In this document: positions 24,090-34,796 of the stretch, in pieces
Position numbering within the stretch: the stretch's first letter is position 1
How the letters are laid out: each line of letters begins with the position of its first letter
Program-made: the position numbers and the translations under genes
DNA from: Nissolia schottii
Taxonomy: Eukaryota; Streptophyta; Magnoliopsida; Fabales; Fabaceae
Reading direction: 5' to 3'
NCBI GenBank assembly: GCA_003254905.1
Contig: QANU01004362.1
Location: 326,742 to 390,741 of the forward strand
DNA length: 64,000 bases
The notes under the pieces: model-generated
Told to the model about the DNA's origin: nothing
Seen by the model: the letters and a program-made list of their open reading frames with translations, nothing else
Database searches by the model: none

Positions 24090-24696
24090 AACAAAACAAG
24101 GCTTAATTTGCTAATGCAACAACTTTTACTACTATAATGCACAAACATGCAAAGCATGGATGCACAAACATATGACAAAATTAATATAACTTATATTGTG
24201 AGCAATTAAGATGAATGAGTATTGCACAAACTTTTATCATTTTAGTACACAAATATGTACAACATGCGTGCACAAACAAATGATGCGACAAACACATTAT
24301 TATTTGAGCAATTAAGGTGAATGGACACTGTACAAACTTATACCATTAATATACTGCACAAACTTTTACAACAAGAGTGCACAAACATAAAGTGAATGAG
24401 TAGTGCACAAATTTTTAACATGTTAGTGCACAAAAATGTATAACATGTGTACACAAACATATGACACAAGTGACACAAATTATTCTATCGGCAATTAAGT
24501 TGAAAGAGGAGTGCACAAACTTTTACCAATTTAGTACACAAACATATGGCGCAGTTAACATAAATTATTATTGAGCAATTAAAAGAAATGAGAACTGCAC
24601 AAACTTTTAACATGTTAGTGCACAAACAAATGACGTAATTGATACAACTTATTCTGCGAGCAATTAAGATAAAAGGGGAGTGCACAAATTTTTACC
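24090..24696 (+). repeat. TGCACAAAC-based minisatellite, left part
   Basis: About six degenerate units of roughly 85-105 bases. Each holds GAGCAATTAAG, then one to three copies of TGCACAAAC separated by TTTTAACATGTTAG-like spacers, and an ATATGACG..AACA block. The array is interrupted by the copia element and resumes at 29674. It lies directly downstream of the Pif1-like relic. Confidence 0.75.
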
Positions 24697-24972
24697 TAAA
24701 ACGAAAATTAACGAGAGGAGTGCGAGTTGTTGGCTTGCAGAAAATTCTCATTTTCGTTAATGAACCAAAGGCACAGTGTGCAGGTTATATACAAAGACGA
24801 TGGACCACGATGTGCCCAACTATTATGGTTACAGCATAAAATCTCCCTTATTATTCAGTTATAACTGAATTACAAACGCGGGGAAGAGAGAGAAAGAGGC
24901 GCGCGTATGTAAGGAGGAAAGCAGCGCATGTGGCACGCACATGCACGGCCTTTTGGCTCTATATGTTTGATA
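24697..24972 (-). repeat. 3' LTR of the complete copia element
   Basis: 276 bp. The pol frame stops inside it (TAG at 24959-24961). It is adjacent to the polypurine tract at 24973-24981. Confidence 0.93.
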
Positions 24973-27900
24973 CCCCCCCGCAAGCTGGCGATGGGTGATA
25001 GATGTCAGCCATCCCGAGCTTGGAGATGAGTCGTGTGAACACAGGTAGAGGCAAGGCCTTGGTGAGGATGTCGACACACTGCTCAGAAGAGGAAACAGGC
25101 ACCAGTCGCATCAGCCCCGCTTGGTAGCGTTCACGCACAACGTGGCAGTCGATGTCCAAGTGCTTGGTCCTCTCATGGAAGACGGGGTTGGCCGCGAAGT
25201 GGATTGCGCTTTGATTATCGCAATGCAAGGCCGCGGGGCACTGAAGAGGGCTACGAAGGTCAGAAAGGAGGAAAGTGAGCCACTGAAGCTCGCAGGTAGC
25301 ACTCGCCAGGGCCCGGTATTCAGCCTCCGAAGACGACCGAGATACGGTTGTTTGCTTCTTAGCCTTCCATGACACCAACGAGGAACCTATAAAGAAACAG
25401 TAGCCCGAAATGGACCGTCTAGTGTCCAAGCAACCACCCCAATCCGCGTCACTATACCCAATCAAATCAAGGGAGGAAGCGCGAGGAAAGAACAGACCAC
25501 GGCCCGGTGCACCCTTGAGATAACGCAGGATGTGCATGGCAGCTCTATGGTGCGTTTGTGTTGGTGCGGCAAGAAATTGGCTGAGCTGTTGACATGCGAA
25601 GGCAATGTCCGGCCGTGTTGAGGTGAGGTAAAGCAAATGCCCAATCAGCCTCCTGTAACCAGCAATGTCTTCAAATGGTTTCCCCGTATCCTGAAACAAC
25701 TTCACAGCAACATCAAGTGGAGTAGAGGACGGTTTCGAATTTATAGCACCGGTGTCCAGGAGCAAGTCTGTGCAGTATTTGCGCTGGCATAGGGATATTC
25801 CTTTCGGTGAGTGGGCAACTTCAAGCCCAAGGAAATACCGAAGTTCCTCGAGGTCCTTGATTCGGAATTTGTGGTCCAAGATGCCTTTCATTCGGTGAAA
25901 CTCTGTTAAGGAATTACCCGCAAGGATGATATCATCCACATACACAAGCAGGGCCGTGAAATGCACAGAGTCATGCTTGGTGAACAATGTGTAATCAGAA
26001 CTGGCCTGGGAGTAGCCACAATCAAGGAGCACGTGTGTGAGTTTCTCAAACCACTGGCGGCTTGCCTGTTTGAGTCCGTAGAGGCTCTTGATGAGCTTGC
26101 AGACCTTTCCAGGATGGGGAGAGGAGAGACCAGGAGGAACAACCATGTATACTTCTTCCTTTAAGTCACCGTGCAGGAAGGCATTGTTAACATCCATCTG
26201 GTGCAGGTGCCAGTGCTTAATTGCTGCTACTGCCAAGAGTGTGCGGATTGTGGTCATCTTGGCCACGGGTGAGAAGGTATCGAAGTAATCTATGCCTTCT
26301 ACTTGATTGTAGCCCTTGGCCACCAGTCGGGCCTTATACCTCTCCACTGTCCCATCTGCCTTTCTCTTGATTTTGTATACCCATTTATTCCCAATGGGAA
26401 CATGTCCAGTAGGCAGGTCAGTGAGCTCCCATGTGTTATTCAAAGCCAGAGCAGCAAGCTCAGCCTGCATGGCCTGTCGCCAGCATTCATGTCTGTTGGC
26501 CTCACTGAAATTCTTTGGCTCAATCTCAGCATCAACAGCACACACAAAGGAATGCATAGGGGAAGACAGTGCCTTGTATGAAACATAATTGGTCAGAGGA
26601 TACTTACAGCGCGAGTGATTGAGAGCTGGTACATCATTGCTTGACTGCATTACTTGGTTGCAGATGTAGTCTTGAAGCAAAGCAGGAGGTCTCCTTACTC
26701 TTGTGGAGGTTCTGTGAAGCTGTGGCTGGGATATGGCAGGGTCAGGCTGAGGTTCATGTGGTGAGATGTTGGGTGCTGGTGCTGAGGAGGGCAAGGCAGG
26801 CTCAGGTGTGTTTGAGATGGTGGGGTGTGCTTGAGATGGGTCCAGGAAATTAGGTTCTGTGGGCATGAGTGGTGCTGGTTCTGCAGGAGGCAGTGTGCTG
26901 AAATTGGTGGACCAATCTTTGTAGGGAAAGATGTGGTCAAAAAATCTTACATTCCGGGAGATAAGAATAGTTAGTGTTCTTAAATTGAGAACTACATAAC
27001 CCTTGGTTCCAGGCCTGAATCCAAGAAAAATGCATTTATCTGCCCTGGGGTCGAATTTACCCCTGCCTGCCACCAAGGTAGAAGTGTAACACAAGCCACC
27101 AAATGTCTTAAGCTGTGTTAGGTCAGGTTTGTTACCATAGAGGATTTGGAAGGGGGACTTATTGTTGAGTAAAGGTGCTGGCATTCTGTTTATAAGATAA
27201 GTGGCATGTACAATGGCATACGACCAATACTTCTTGGGCAGTTTTGACTGAAACAACAGTGCTCGTCCCACATTGAGCACATGTTGGTGTTTTCTTTCAA
27301 CTCTAGCATTTTGCTGAGGTGTTTCTCTGCAAGATGTTTGATGGATGATCCCCAAAGAATCATACAGCTCGGGCAAGCTGAATTCTGGCCCATTATCACT
27401 CCTTATCACCTTAATTTTCCCATTGAATTGATTTTGGATGAAAGCTACAAATTTCTTAATGCTAGGCATGACTTCTGATTTGGCTTTCATTAGAAAGGTC
27501 CAGGTGAACCTGCTGTGATCATCAACAGCCGTAAGAAAATATTTATGTCCATGGCAACCAACAATTGAAAAAGGACCCCAAATGTCCATGTGAATGAGCT
27601 CAAAATTTTCCAAAGCTCTTGAATTGCTAATTTCATAAGGTAATCGAGTTTGTTTTGCAAATTGACATATATCACAAGGTGGATGGAAATTATTATTGAT
27701 GTATGGAAATTGGTCACTAACAATTGTCAATCTATGAGGGGAAGGGTGGCCTAATCTATAATGCCATAAGGCTTCTTCAGAAATTGAGGCAGACTGTGTG
27801 CTTGTAGCTGTGTTTGCTGCAACTGATGTAGTTGTGGTGAGAGGCACTGTTGTTGCTGTTCTAGCTTGTGAAACTTCTTCAACCAAGTAATACAAGCCAA

Positions 27901-29350
27901 GCAATTCTTTACCAGTACCAATCAGCCTCTTGCTGCTCATATCCTGCAAAATGCATTTGTCAGACATGAAAGTCAGTGAGTGATCTCTGTTGCAAGTTAA
28001 CTTAGAGATAGAAATCAGGTTTATCCTGAACTCAGGCACAAATAACACATTCTTGAGTTTTAGTCCCGAGGTAAATGTCACAACCCCTGAGACCTTTGCT
28101 ATTATGCTTGTACCATTAGGCAACTTTACCTGTACTGGCCTAATACTCTTATAGCTGCTGAACATGGATAAATTTGAACAAATGTGGTCAGTGGCTCCTG
28201 AATCAAGTATCCAGGAGTTGTAATGCATACCTGAATCACTTGAGTTCACAGAGTGATCAATACTGACTTGAGAGACTTGTGTTGTTTGATTCTTCTGCAT
28301 CAAAGCAATCAGTTCTTTGTACTGATCCTGAGTCAGGCTGAAGGAATTCGCAGCTTGCTGTTGCTGTCCAGAGTTTGTTGCTGAGGCTGGATCTTGCTTC
28401 ACCTCTTCAGTAGCAGAACTGCAATTAGCAGTTGAGTTGTTGTTTCTAGATCTCCAGTTGGCTGGATATCCTATGATCCGGAAGCACCCATCATATGTGT
28501 GACCTGACTTTCCACAGTTCGTGCAGGACTTGCCATTTCCTTTCTGTTTAGACTTTCCACTCGTAGCAGCATTCACTAAAATTCTATTCTCATCATCTGT
28601 TCCACCTTCTAACTCTCTTTCTTGCTGAGAGATTAGAGTGAAAACTCGGTTCAAAGGAGGGAGCACCTCACTCATAAGGATCTGTGAACGGACCTGGCTA
28701 AACTTCTCATCTAAGCCAGTGAGGAACCTCAGGATATAATCCTGCTCTCTGTGTTGTCTATTATTTCTAGTAGCCAAGCAGGAGCATCTAATAGCACACA
28801 CACACTCTATGCAAGGCCTATAGTTCTCTAGTTCTTCCCACATTGATTTCAATTCGGTGAAATAGTCAATTACTGACAAATTACCTTGTTGTAGCGTGTA
28901 GAGATCATGTTGCAGCTTTGCGATCCTCAGAAAATCACTCTGAGCAAAACGTTCCTTCAGATCTTTCCAAACCGCAGCTGCATCCTCTATGCCGTCGATA
29001 CTCCCAGCTATCGCTTGCGACACCGAGTTCATTATCCACGAATGAATCATCGTGTTGCAGCGCTCCCAGGCCTCGAACAGAGGATGAAACTCGTCAGGTC
29101 TCGGAATTTCTCCGGTGAGGAACTTAAATTTGTTCTTTGCCACCAGCGCACGTCTCATCGATCTACTCCATCGATGATAGTTAGAACCTGTTAACGCGGC
29201 TGGAACGATGACTAGTGAGGGGTTCTCGCTCGGATGTAAGTAGAAAGGGCTTGACAGATTCTGCAGAGGATCGCCATGTCCACCGCCAAGAGCTTCTCCA
29301 CCGGAGCTCCCTGCGACGGCGTTCCCCTTGCCTCCTTGTGTACGAACCAT
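24959..29350 (-). CDS. Copia Gag-Pol polyprotein, intact
   Basis: 1463 aa in one frame. Gag with the retrotransposon pattern LTGSNYHRWSRSMRRAL (about 53-69) and a CCHC zinc knuckle CTNCGKSGHTYDGC (276-289). Protease ILDSGATDH (D383). Integrase zinc finger with WHYRLGHPS and CDICQFAK (529-565). Integrase core D589 (HMDIWGP), D652 (SDNGPEF) and E685 (ARVERKH). Reverse transcriptase with YVDD and the LYGLKQASRQW block, and RNase H with DADWGGC and SSSEAEYRAL. All catalytic residues I looked for are present, with no stop. The start ATG is 36 bases after the primer binding site. The frame ends NI-stop just inside the 3' LTR. Gag and Pol are fused, so protein ratio control must occur at splicing or processing, as in other copia elements. 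Confidence 0.93.
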   Translation of the reverse strand: MVRTQGGKGNAVAGSSGGEALGGGHGDPLQNLSSPFYLHPSENPSLVIVPAALTGSNYHRWSRSMRRALVAKNKFKFLTGEIPRPDEFHPLFEAWERCNTMIHSWIMNSVSQAIAGSIDGIEDAAAVWKDLKERFAQSDFLRIAKLQHDLYTLQQGNLSVIDYFTELKSMWEELENYRPCIECVCAIRCSCLATRNNRQHREQDYILRFLTGLDEKFSQVRSQILMSEVLPPLNRVFTLISQQERELEGGTDDENRILVNAATSGKSKQKGNGKSCTNCGKSGHTYDGCFRIIGYPANWRSRNNNSTANCSSATEEVKQDPASATNSGQQQQAANSFSLTQDQYKELIALMQKNQTTQVSQVSIDHSVNSSDSGMHYNSWILDSGATDHICSNLSMFSSYKSIRPVQVKLPNGTSIIAKVSGVVTFTSGLKLKNVLFVPEFRINLISISKLTCNRDHSLTFMSDKCILQDMSSKRLIGTGKELLGLYYLVEEVSQARTATTVPLTTTTSVAANTATSTQSASISEEALWHYRLGHPSPHRLTIVSDQFPYINNNFHPPCDICQFAKQTRLPYEISNSRALENFELIHMDIWGPFSIVGCHGHKYFLTAVDDHSRFTWTFLMKAKSEVMPSIKKFVAFIQNQFNGKIKVIRSDNGPEFSLPELYDSLGIIHQTSCRETPQQNARVERKHQHVLNVGRALLFQSKLPKKYWSYAIVHATYLINRMPAPLLNNKSPFQILYGNKPDLTQLKTFGGLCYTSTLVAGRGKFDPRADKCIFLGFRPGTKGYVVLNLRTLTILISRNVRFFDHIFPYKDWSTNFSTLPPAEPAPLMPTEPNFLDPSQAHPTISNTPEPALPSSAPAPNISPHEPQPDPAISQPQLHRTSTRVRRPPALLQDYICNQVMQSSNDVPALNHSRCKYPLTNYVSYKALSSPMHSFVCAVDAEIEPKNFSEANRHECWRQAMQAELAALALNNTWELTDLPTGHVPIGNKWVYKIKRKADGTVERYKARLVAKGYNQVEGIDYFDTFSPVAKMTTIRTLLAVAAIKHWHLHQMDVNNAFLHGDLKEEVYMVVPPGLSSPHPGKVCKLIKSLYGLKQASRQWFEKLTHVLLDCGYSQASSDYTLFTKHDSVHFTALLVYVDDIILAGNSLTEFHRMKGILDHKFRIKDLEELRYFLGLEVAHSPKGISLCQRKYCTDLLLDTGAINSKPSSTPLDVAVKLFQDTGKPFEDIAGYRRLIGHLLYLTSTRPDIAFACQQLSQFLAAPTQTHHRAAMHILRYLKGAPGRGLFFPRASSLDLIGYSDADWGGCLDTRRSISGYCFFIGSSLVSWKAKKQTTVSRSSSEAEYRALASATCELQWLTFLLSDLRSPLQCPAALHCDNQSAIHFAANPVFHERTKHLDIDCHVVRERYQAGLMRLVPVSSSEQCVDILTKALPLPVFTRLISKLGMADIYHPSPACGGVSNI

Positions 29351-29385
29351 AGCAGAGTAAGCGCAGCAGAGCTCTGAAGATCAGA

Positions 29386-29397
29386 GCTCTGATACCA
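29386..29397 (-). other. Primer binding site of the copia element
   Basis: TGGTATCAGAGC on the minus strand, complementary to the 3' part of initiator tRNA-Met, directly adjoining the LTR. It is the usual minus-strand primer site for plant copia elements. Confidence 0.9.
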
Positions 29398-29673
29398 TAA
29401 AACGAAAATTAACGAGAGGAGTGCGAGTTGTTGGCTTGCAGAAAATTTTCATTTTCGTTAATGAACCAAAGGCACAGTGTGCAGGTTATATACAAAGACG
29501 ATGGACCACGATGTGCCCAACTATTATGGTTACAGCATAAAATCTCCCTTATTATTCAGTTATAACTGAATTACAAACGCGGGGAAGAGAGAGAAAGAGG
29601 CGCGCGTATGTAAGGAGGAAAGCAGCGCATGTGGCACGCACGTGCACGGCCTTTTGGCTCTATATGTTTGATA
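29398..29673 (-). repeat. 5' LTR of the complete copia element
   Basis: 276 bp, nearly identical to the other LTR. On the minus strand TATATAACCTGC may act as the TATA region. Confidence 0.93.
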
Positions 29674-29760
29674 TTACCATTTTAGTGCACAAACATGTAG
29701 ACCATACGCGCACAAACATATGACGTAGTTAACAAAAATTATTTTGTGAGCAATTAATAG
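29674..29760 (+). repeat. TGCACAAAC-based minisatellite, right part
   Basis: Continues the array broken by the copia insertion: ATTTTAGTGCACAAACATG, then CGCACAAACATATGACG and GAGCAATTAAT. Sequence beyond 29760 does not repeat. Confidence 0.7.
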
Positions 29761-30292
29761 AACAAAAACTGATCAATAGATTCCATCCGTGAATTTGGAT
29801 CCTGAATTAGAAGAGAATTATGTCTCAATCGATGAATTAGTAACCAGGACGAATTTGACAAAATGATGAATGATAGTTGATGATGATTATGTAGCAAACG
29901 AATAATGATGATGAACAACACGAAGAATCAATGGATTTTGGAGAAGAAACGAAGATATTGAGAAAGAGATCGTCTTGTTACGATGGAGCTGAGGGTTTTG
30001 TGGTTGCGTTGGAGTGAGTGAAACTGGAGTGAGAGTGAGTGCCGCAAACAAGTCGTAAGGGGTTGACGCTTTTCCCATTTTGGTATGAGATACGAATTGC
30101 ATTGAACGGTCTTATATTCTACTTGGTGTAGTATAGTGGCATGCAATTGGGTGTATCCTGATCATTTTTAAAAATTATTTTATATATTTTTACAGGTGTA
30201 TCAGGGATGCTATTGATGAAAAACAACGTTAGAATTTAGTACATGAACAATATTTCTTGTTTCTCATTTTTTAGCACACGAATTATCACACT
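29761..30292. other. Right edge of the Helitron-like region
   Basis: No recognisable gene. I looked here for a Helitron 3' end (hairpin followed by CTRR) and found no convincing one. Confidence 0.35.
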
Positions 30293-30297
30293 GGTAT

Positions 30298-30553
30298 CAT
30301 TTGAAAAGAATGAAAAACCCTTCAACTTCTATCTAGGTTAAGGAAATTTGCATATTTTTAAGAAGAATGAAAATTTTCATAGAAGGCCGGGTAGTCTTTA
30401 GAAGGAAAAATATTAGAAATATGTTGACACTTGTATATATATACTTAAGTTTAGGCAAAAGGACAGCGGTGAAATATTTTAAGAAACATGTTTTAAATAT
30501 GAACATTTTGCCTTAAATATACCGTGTATACGTATAATTGAGATGTTTTAAAA
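30298..30553 (+). repeat. GRP 3'-flank segment, copy 3 (3' part only)
   Basis: From CATTTGAAAAGAATGAAAAA to GAGATGTTTTAAA. It matches 20550-20808 closely, including AGAAGGCCGGGTAGTCTTTAG and TTTAGGCAAAAGGACAGC. Confidence 0.8.
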
Positions 30554-30704
30554 AGTGATTAAAAAAATTAAATAAAATGTTCTCTACCATAAACGGTGAA
30601 TGTGAAGTAAATTTAGAAACAAGTCTTGATTCTTTTTGTTCACCTAACTGTAACACTAGTGTTTAGCACCTTTATTAATGAAAAGTATGATTCTTGAGAT
30701 AAAT

Positions 30705-31400
30705 TAGGGGTGTACAAAATTCGGTCCGGTCTGCTAACCCGGACCGGCCCGAAGCATTCGGTCAAAAGATGATTGGGTCGATTTGGGTTTAGGGTTAGAT
30801 TTGATTCTTTAAAATTGGTTCGGTCAAAATATATAGTCGGGTTTGGGTAAAGGCAAACCCGGCCCATGTACATTTTATGGTGCAATATTTTTTGGATAAT
30901 CTATTGTAGTTAAACCATATGTCTATTTTGATGTGTAGAAAGTAAAAACCTAGCAAATGAAGTATGTATAATTTTCTTATTTTATGCATCTTAATGAGTG
31001 CATGATTATTTTTTTGTTGTTTGTATTGTGCACTAAAACTATGGAAGTTTGAATGGGAATGCTAAGATTAGAAATTTTATGTCATTTTGTTATTGTGTTT
31101 GAAATTAATGTGTGTTTAGTTAGGAATTCTGATGCTTATTCAAATAGGAAGTAAAATGAGAAATGAAATAGTTGGTTTGCAATTTTTTCAACTTCATTTT
31201 TAATGGATGTCATTTTTTATTTTTTGGTTTGAGATAGCATTGACCCGTTTTGGGTCTGGTCCAAGCCCAAGTTTTAACTTAGCCCAAAGATGATTGGATC
31301 TATTCGGGTCTAAGGTTAGGTTTAGGTCTTCACAATTAGTCCGGTCTAAATATAGGGTCGAGATCAGGTAAAGGCGTTTCCTGACTCATGTACACCCCTA
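30705..31400. mobile_element. hAT-type non-autonomous element
   Basis: 696 bp with perfect 12-bp terminal inverted repeats TAGGGGTGTACA / TGTACACCCCTA and an exact 8-bp target duplication AGATAAAT at 30697-30704 and 31401-31408, the hAT hallmark. A diverged direct repeat of about 130 bases, containing AAAGATGATTGG and GGTAAAGGC, occurs near both ends (30765-30870 and 31285-31395). No transposase coding is visible. Confidence 0.85.
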
Positions 31401-31408
31401 AGATAAAT

Positions 31409-33950
31409 AATGACAAATATACATATTATAAATGTGTAGATAAATTATGATTCACTCAATTTAAATAGTATTTTTGTGTTATACTGACAATTAATGCATA
31501 TTTTTTAAAATAAATTTATAAACAATATTTTTAAATGTGAGAGTTATCATGATATATGAAAATCTCAAGACCCTTATAATTGGCGACTTTACTTAATTTG
31601 AATTAAATAGATTTGTAAATTAAATATAGTATTTAAATTTTCTTTTTAAACAAATACGATTTAAAATGATTTTGAAATGAGTTGTTATGTTTGTATACAG
31701 ATAGTGATTGGAATAAGTAAAAATAGTAATTTTTTCCCACATAGATGATTTATTGGTTAAGCTTCAAAGGATTATTTGCGCAGAATGCATAATTGAATTT
31801 ATATTTATTAAATGAGTTATTGGATTAACCGAAAAAATTTATAGTGTTAACAAAGGTGTTTGTTACTAAAATTAATTTTGTATCAAAAGAAAGGTGTTTG
31901 CTACCTTAAAAAGCTCGAATAAAGTCATTTTATTGCTTTGAATTTATTATCTATTGTCATGTGTTTTCATAATACATTTTATAGTAAAATATAACTCCTT
32001 CTCTTAATAGATGTTTGAATTACACTCCCATCCTCTTCATTTTAAAAAATATACACTCTTTTTATTAACAAATAAAAGTAAGCTACACTCTAAACCTTAT
32101 TAATATTTTTGAGCAAAATACCCTTGATAAGTAGTTTTACATGTTAATCTTTTTCAGCAAAATAAAAACTACGAATAGTAATAATATAAAATTTTTGATA
32201 CGTGGTTACGATCATTATCATAATTATGCATAAATAACTTTATATTATTATTATTCAAATTATTTGATTTTATTAATTGTTTAAAATATATAACTATTTA
32301 TGAATATTATTCAAATTTAACTTTTATTCACTACCAGAATAAAGATTTTTTCACACTGAACCAATTCAATTTTGTTACATTAACATAAATGATTAGCCTT
32401 CTCTCTTGCTCACTTCCTCCGTCTCTTCTCAATGCTATCCTTCCTACTGCCACTGTCTGGGGCAAGGCTCCACCGGATGAAGGTTCAAATGCCAACGCAC
32501 TGACAGACGTGGTGGATCTTGTGTGGATGTGGAGCCATGAAAATGGTTGTGATGATTATGGTTTCCTTCCGCAACCCTTCTCTTCTGTGGGATTCGGGAC
32601 CCCTTCTTCTGTCTGTTTGTAACAATCATCTGGCTTCCTGAATTAGAAAAATCCTTCTCTAGAAATATATATGGTAACAAAAAAGAAAGCTTCATTTTAT
32701 GCAGTTATTTGATTTTGGGTAAGTAGCTGGAGTAAAGCATTTACCACCATCTTGTTCTTCAAGGTGGAGCTCTGTCAGCATCAAGTAGTAGCGAAGCAAC
32801 ACAGCTGATATTGTTGAATCATATATTTCAGTCAAATGAAGAAGGAAAGGTGCAAGTAAAGGTAAATGAGATAGACAAACACAATATTATATTGGACGCT
32901 ATCATCTTGTAAAAATGTGTGTTTGTATATGCTTGGATGTTAATTTGTTACCATATCTTCAAATGAAAAGGAACATTTGTCGGCTAAAACTACATGTCAT
33001 CAACAGAGACGTCTCTTAATTTTTAAGAAATTCATGTATGCTTAAGAAGAGGCTGAAACTGACTTTGATACAAATCATGGCATCACAAAAAGGAGAAGAT
33101 TGTCGTGCTTGATTGCAGAGAAGCGATCTTCATCATTTCATTCTTCAACTTCTATTCCTTCAAGGTGCAGGTTATCACACCACTTCTCTCTTAAAATGGA
33201 AGATTTCAACATATCAAAGAATGGAAGGTTTAGACAGAGGGGTATATGCGAGAGACTTTATTTTTATGGATCTGCACAAAGGCTTTTTCATTGTGGTGTA
33301 GATGTCTGTATGTATAAGAAAAATGTATGAGGAATCAAATTTTGAATCTAGGTGGGTCATGATGCAAACTTTCAACAACAAAAAAAATTATGTGGTGAAG
33401 CTGTGACATTGTTAAATCAAAAAGACTACTATATTGGTAAGAGTAAAGTGACATATATGAGATTTCTACCACCAAATAATTTTTTTCAATTATATATATT
33501 AATAAGATTGTCCTAATTAGATTTTAAAAGTAGAAGAAAAAAAATCAAAGAGAAGAAAAGGGGATCAAATGTTGAGGGGAAATAACTCGGGGACACTAAA
33601 ATAAAAAGGATGTGTTGTGTCGCTTGTATAAACCGTCAGTAAATTGTGCATTTTTGTCGGTTGTAATAATTGTCGTGGAAAATTGGGCTTTGGCCCGTTC
33701 TATCATAAATAAATAAAAAGAATTATTACGTTAGGTAAAAGGCATTGGGAAAAAATAGACAAGAAATATGAGGTTTCATGGATGATTAAAATTAAATCCT
33801 AGATTATAACTAAATACCATAAATCTAGAATTTAAGAAACCAAAACTGCAAAATAGAAAACGAATAAAAAACGGATGAGAGAGAAAGAGTGAGAAGAAAC
33901 GGAAGATGTACCGTCTCAATTTGGGAATAGAGGCAACGAGACGACTGCAA
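31409..33950. other. Intergenic, no gene recognised
   Basis: AT-rich to 32.4 kb. Between 32390 and 33330 there are GC-richer pieces with open frames on both strands (for example 32389-32622 and 33100-33330) that I cannot assign. They may be fragments of a decayed gene. Confidence 0.4.
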
Positions 33951-33984
33951 TGGTGGTGAGGTTCGATGGTTTTAAGAACTTTTT

Positions 33985-34785
33985 AGCCAAACCAACTCAT
34001 TCAATAACTAGGTTGGGTTGGACACAAATTTTCTTTCCACCTGACTCAGCTTACGAGTGGGATGGGTTGTGTCAAATTTGTGGGTCCGACTTACATTTAC
34101 TTAAAAACAAAAAACTTCAAAAAATATACAAACATAACATCGAAACCAAGTTACTTAATAAACATGATCGTGATATTGTAAGCTTTAACATATATAAATT
34201 TAAAAGCACACACAAGTTCAAGAAAAAAATCATAAATCTTGATAGTTGTTAAAAAAAAGCATACATAAAAGCTAAAGCTTTATAAAGCATACACAAGTCT
34301 TAATAACTTTTAAAATTACATGCATGAATCCTTAAGTCATAACAAATTAATTACATTAGTCATTTGAAGATAATGTCATCACACATAATGTATGAGTTGA
34401 CATAATTATTGACTTACTCTCAATTTTTTAATATATTCATTGTGGTCTAAACGATCTATTAGATTCTTATCACAATAGTTTGTTAGATGTTCAATAAATC
34501 TCTCTTCTCATAAACACGGTTGAAACTACAAAATGTTTACGAGATGAATTGGACAAAAAATTTAAAAGACTTAAGAAAATCTTTACACACGTGACAAATT
34601 TATGACAAACAAAAAAAAGTTGAGTTGGGTCGGGCTGAGTTATGTGGGCTAAAAATTTTGAAACCCACAGTCTAATCTATGTCTTGTGGATTATAAATTT
34701 TCAACCCAACCCAAATTTTGTGTGTTGGGTTGGGTCAAAACTTGTGGTTTTGTGGGTTTGGCTGACTCAATGGACCCTATTTTTT
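33985..34785. mobile_element. Possible TIR element (AGCCAAACC ends)
   Basis: The left end TTTAGCCAAACCAACTCA and the complement of the right end (GTCAGCCAAACCCAC) are similar in inverted orientation. Both arms carry GGGTTGGGTTGG/GGGTCC units, like those of the hAT element at 30.7 kb. No clear target duplication. Confidence 0.35.
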
Positions 34786-34796
34786 ATCGCAGTAAT

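Larger units (their letters stand above)
24697..29673 (-). mobile_element. Complete Ty1-copia retrotransposon
   Basis: The 276-bp LTRs at 24697-24972 and 29398-29673 differ at only two positions that I can find (TTCTC/TTTTC and CACATG/CACGTG). The 5-bp target duplication TTACC is at 24692-24696 and 29674-29678. On the minus strand the primer binding site TGGTATCAGAGC (29386-29397) directly follows the 5' LTR, and the polypurine tract GCGGGGGGG directly precedes the 3' LTR. The LTR termini are TATC..TTTTA, the non-canonical TA..TA type rather than TG..CA. Low LTR divergence and an intact reading frame mean a recent insertion, into a tandem repeat. Confidence 0.95.

Noticed and set aside
24090..24696. 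CRISPR-like array from the regular TGCACAAAC motifs
   Set aside because: Plant nuclear DNA, degenerate units and no unique spacers; a minisatellite fits.
32389..33330. Small unknown protein genes
   Set aside because: Short frames without motif, start context or splice support on either strand.
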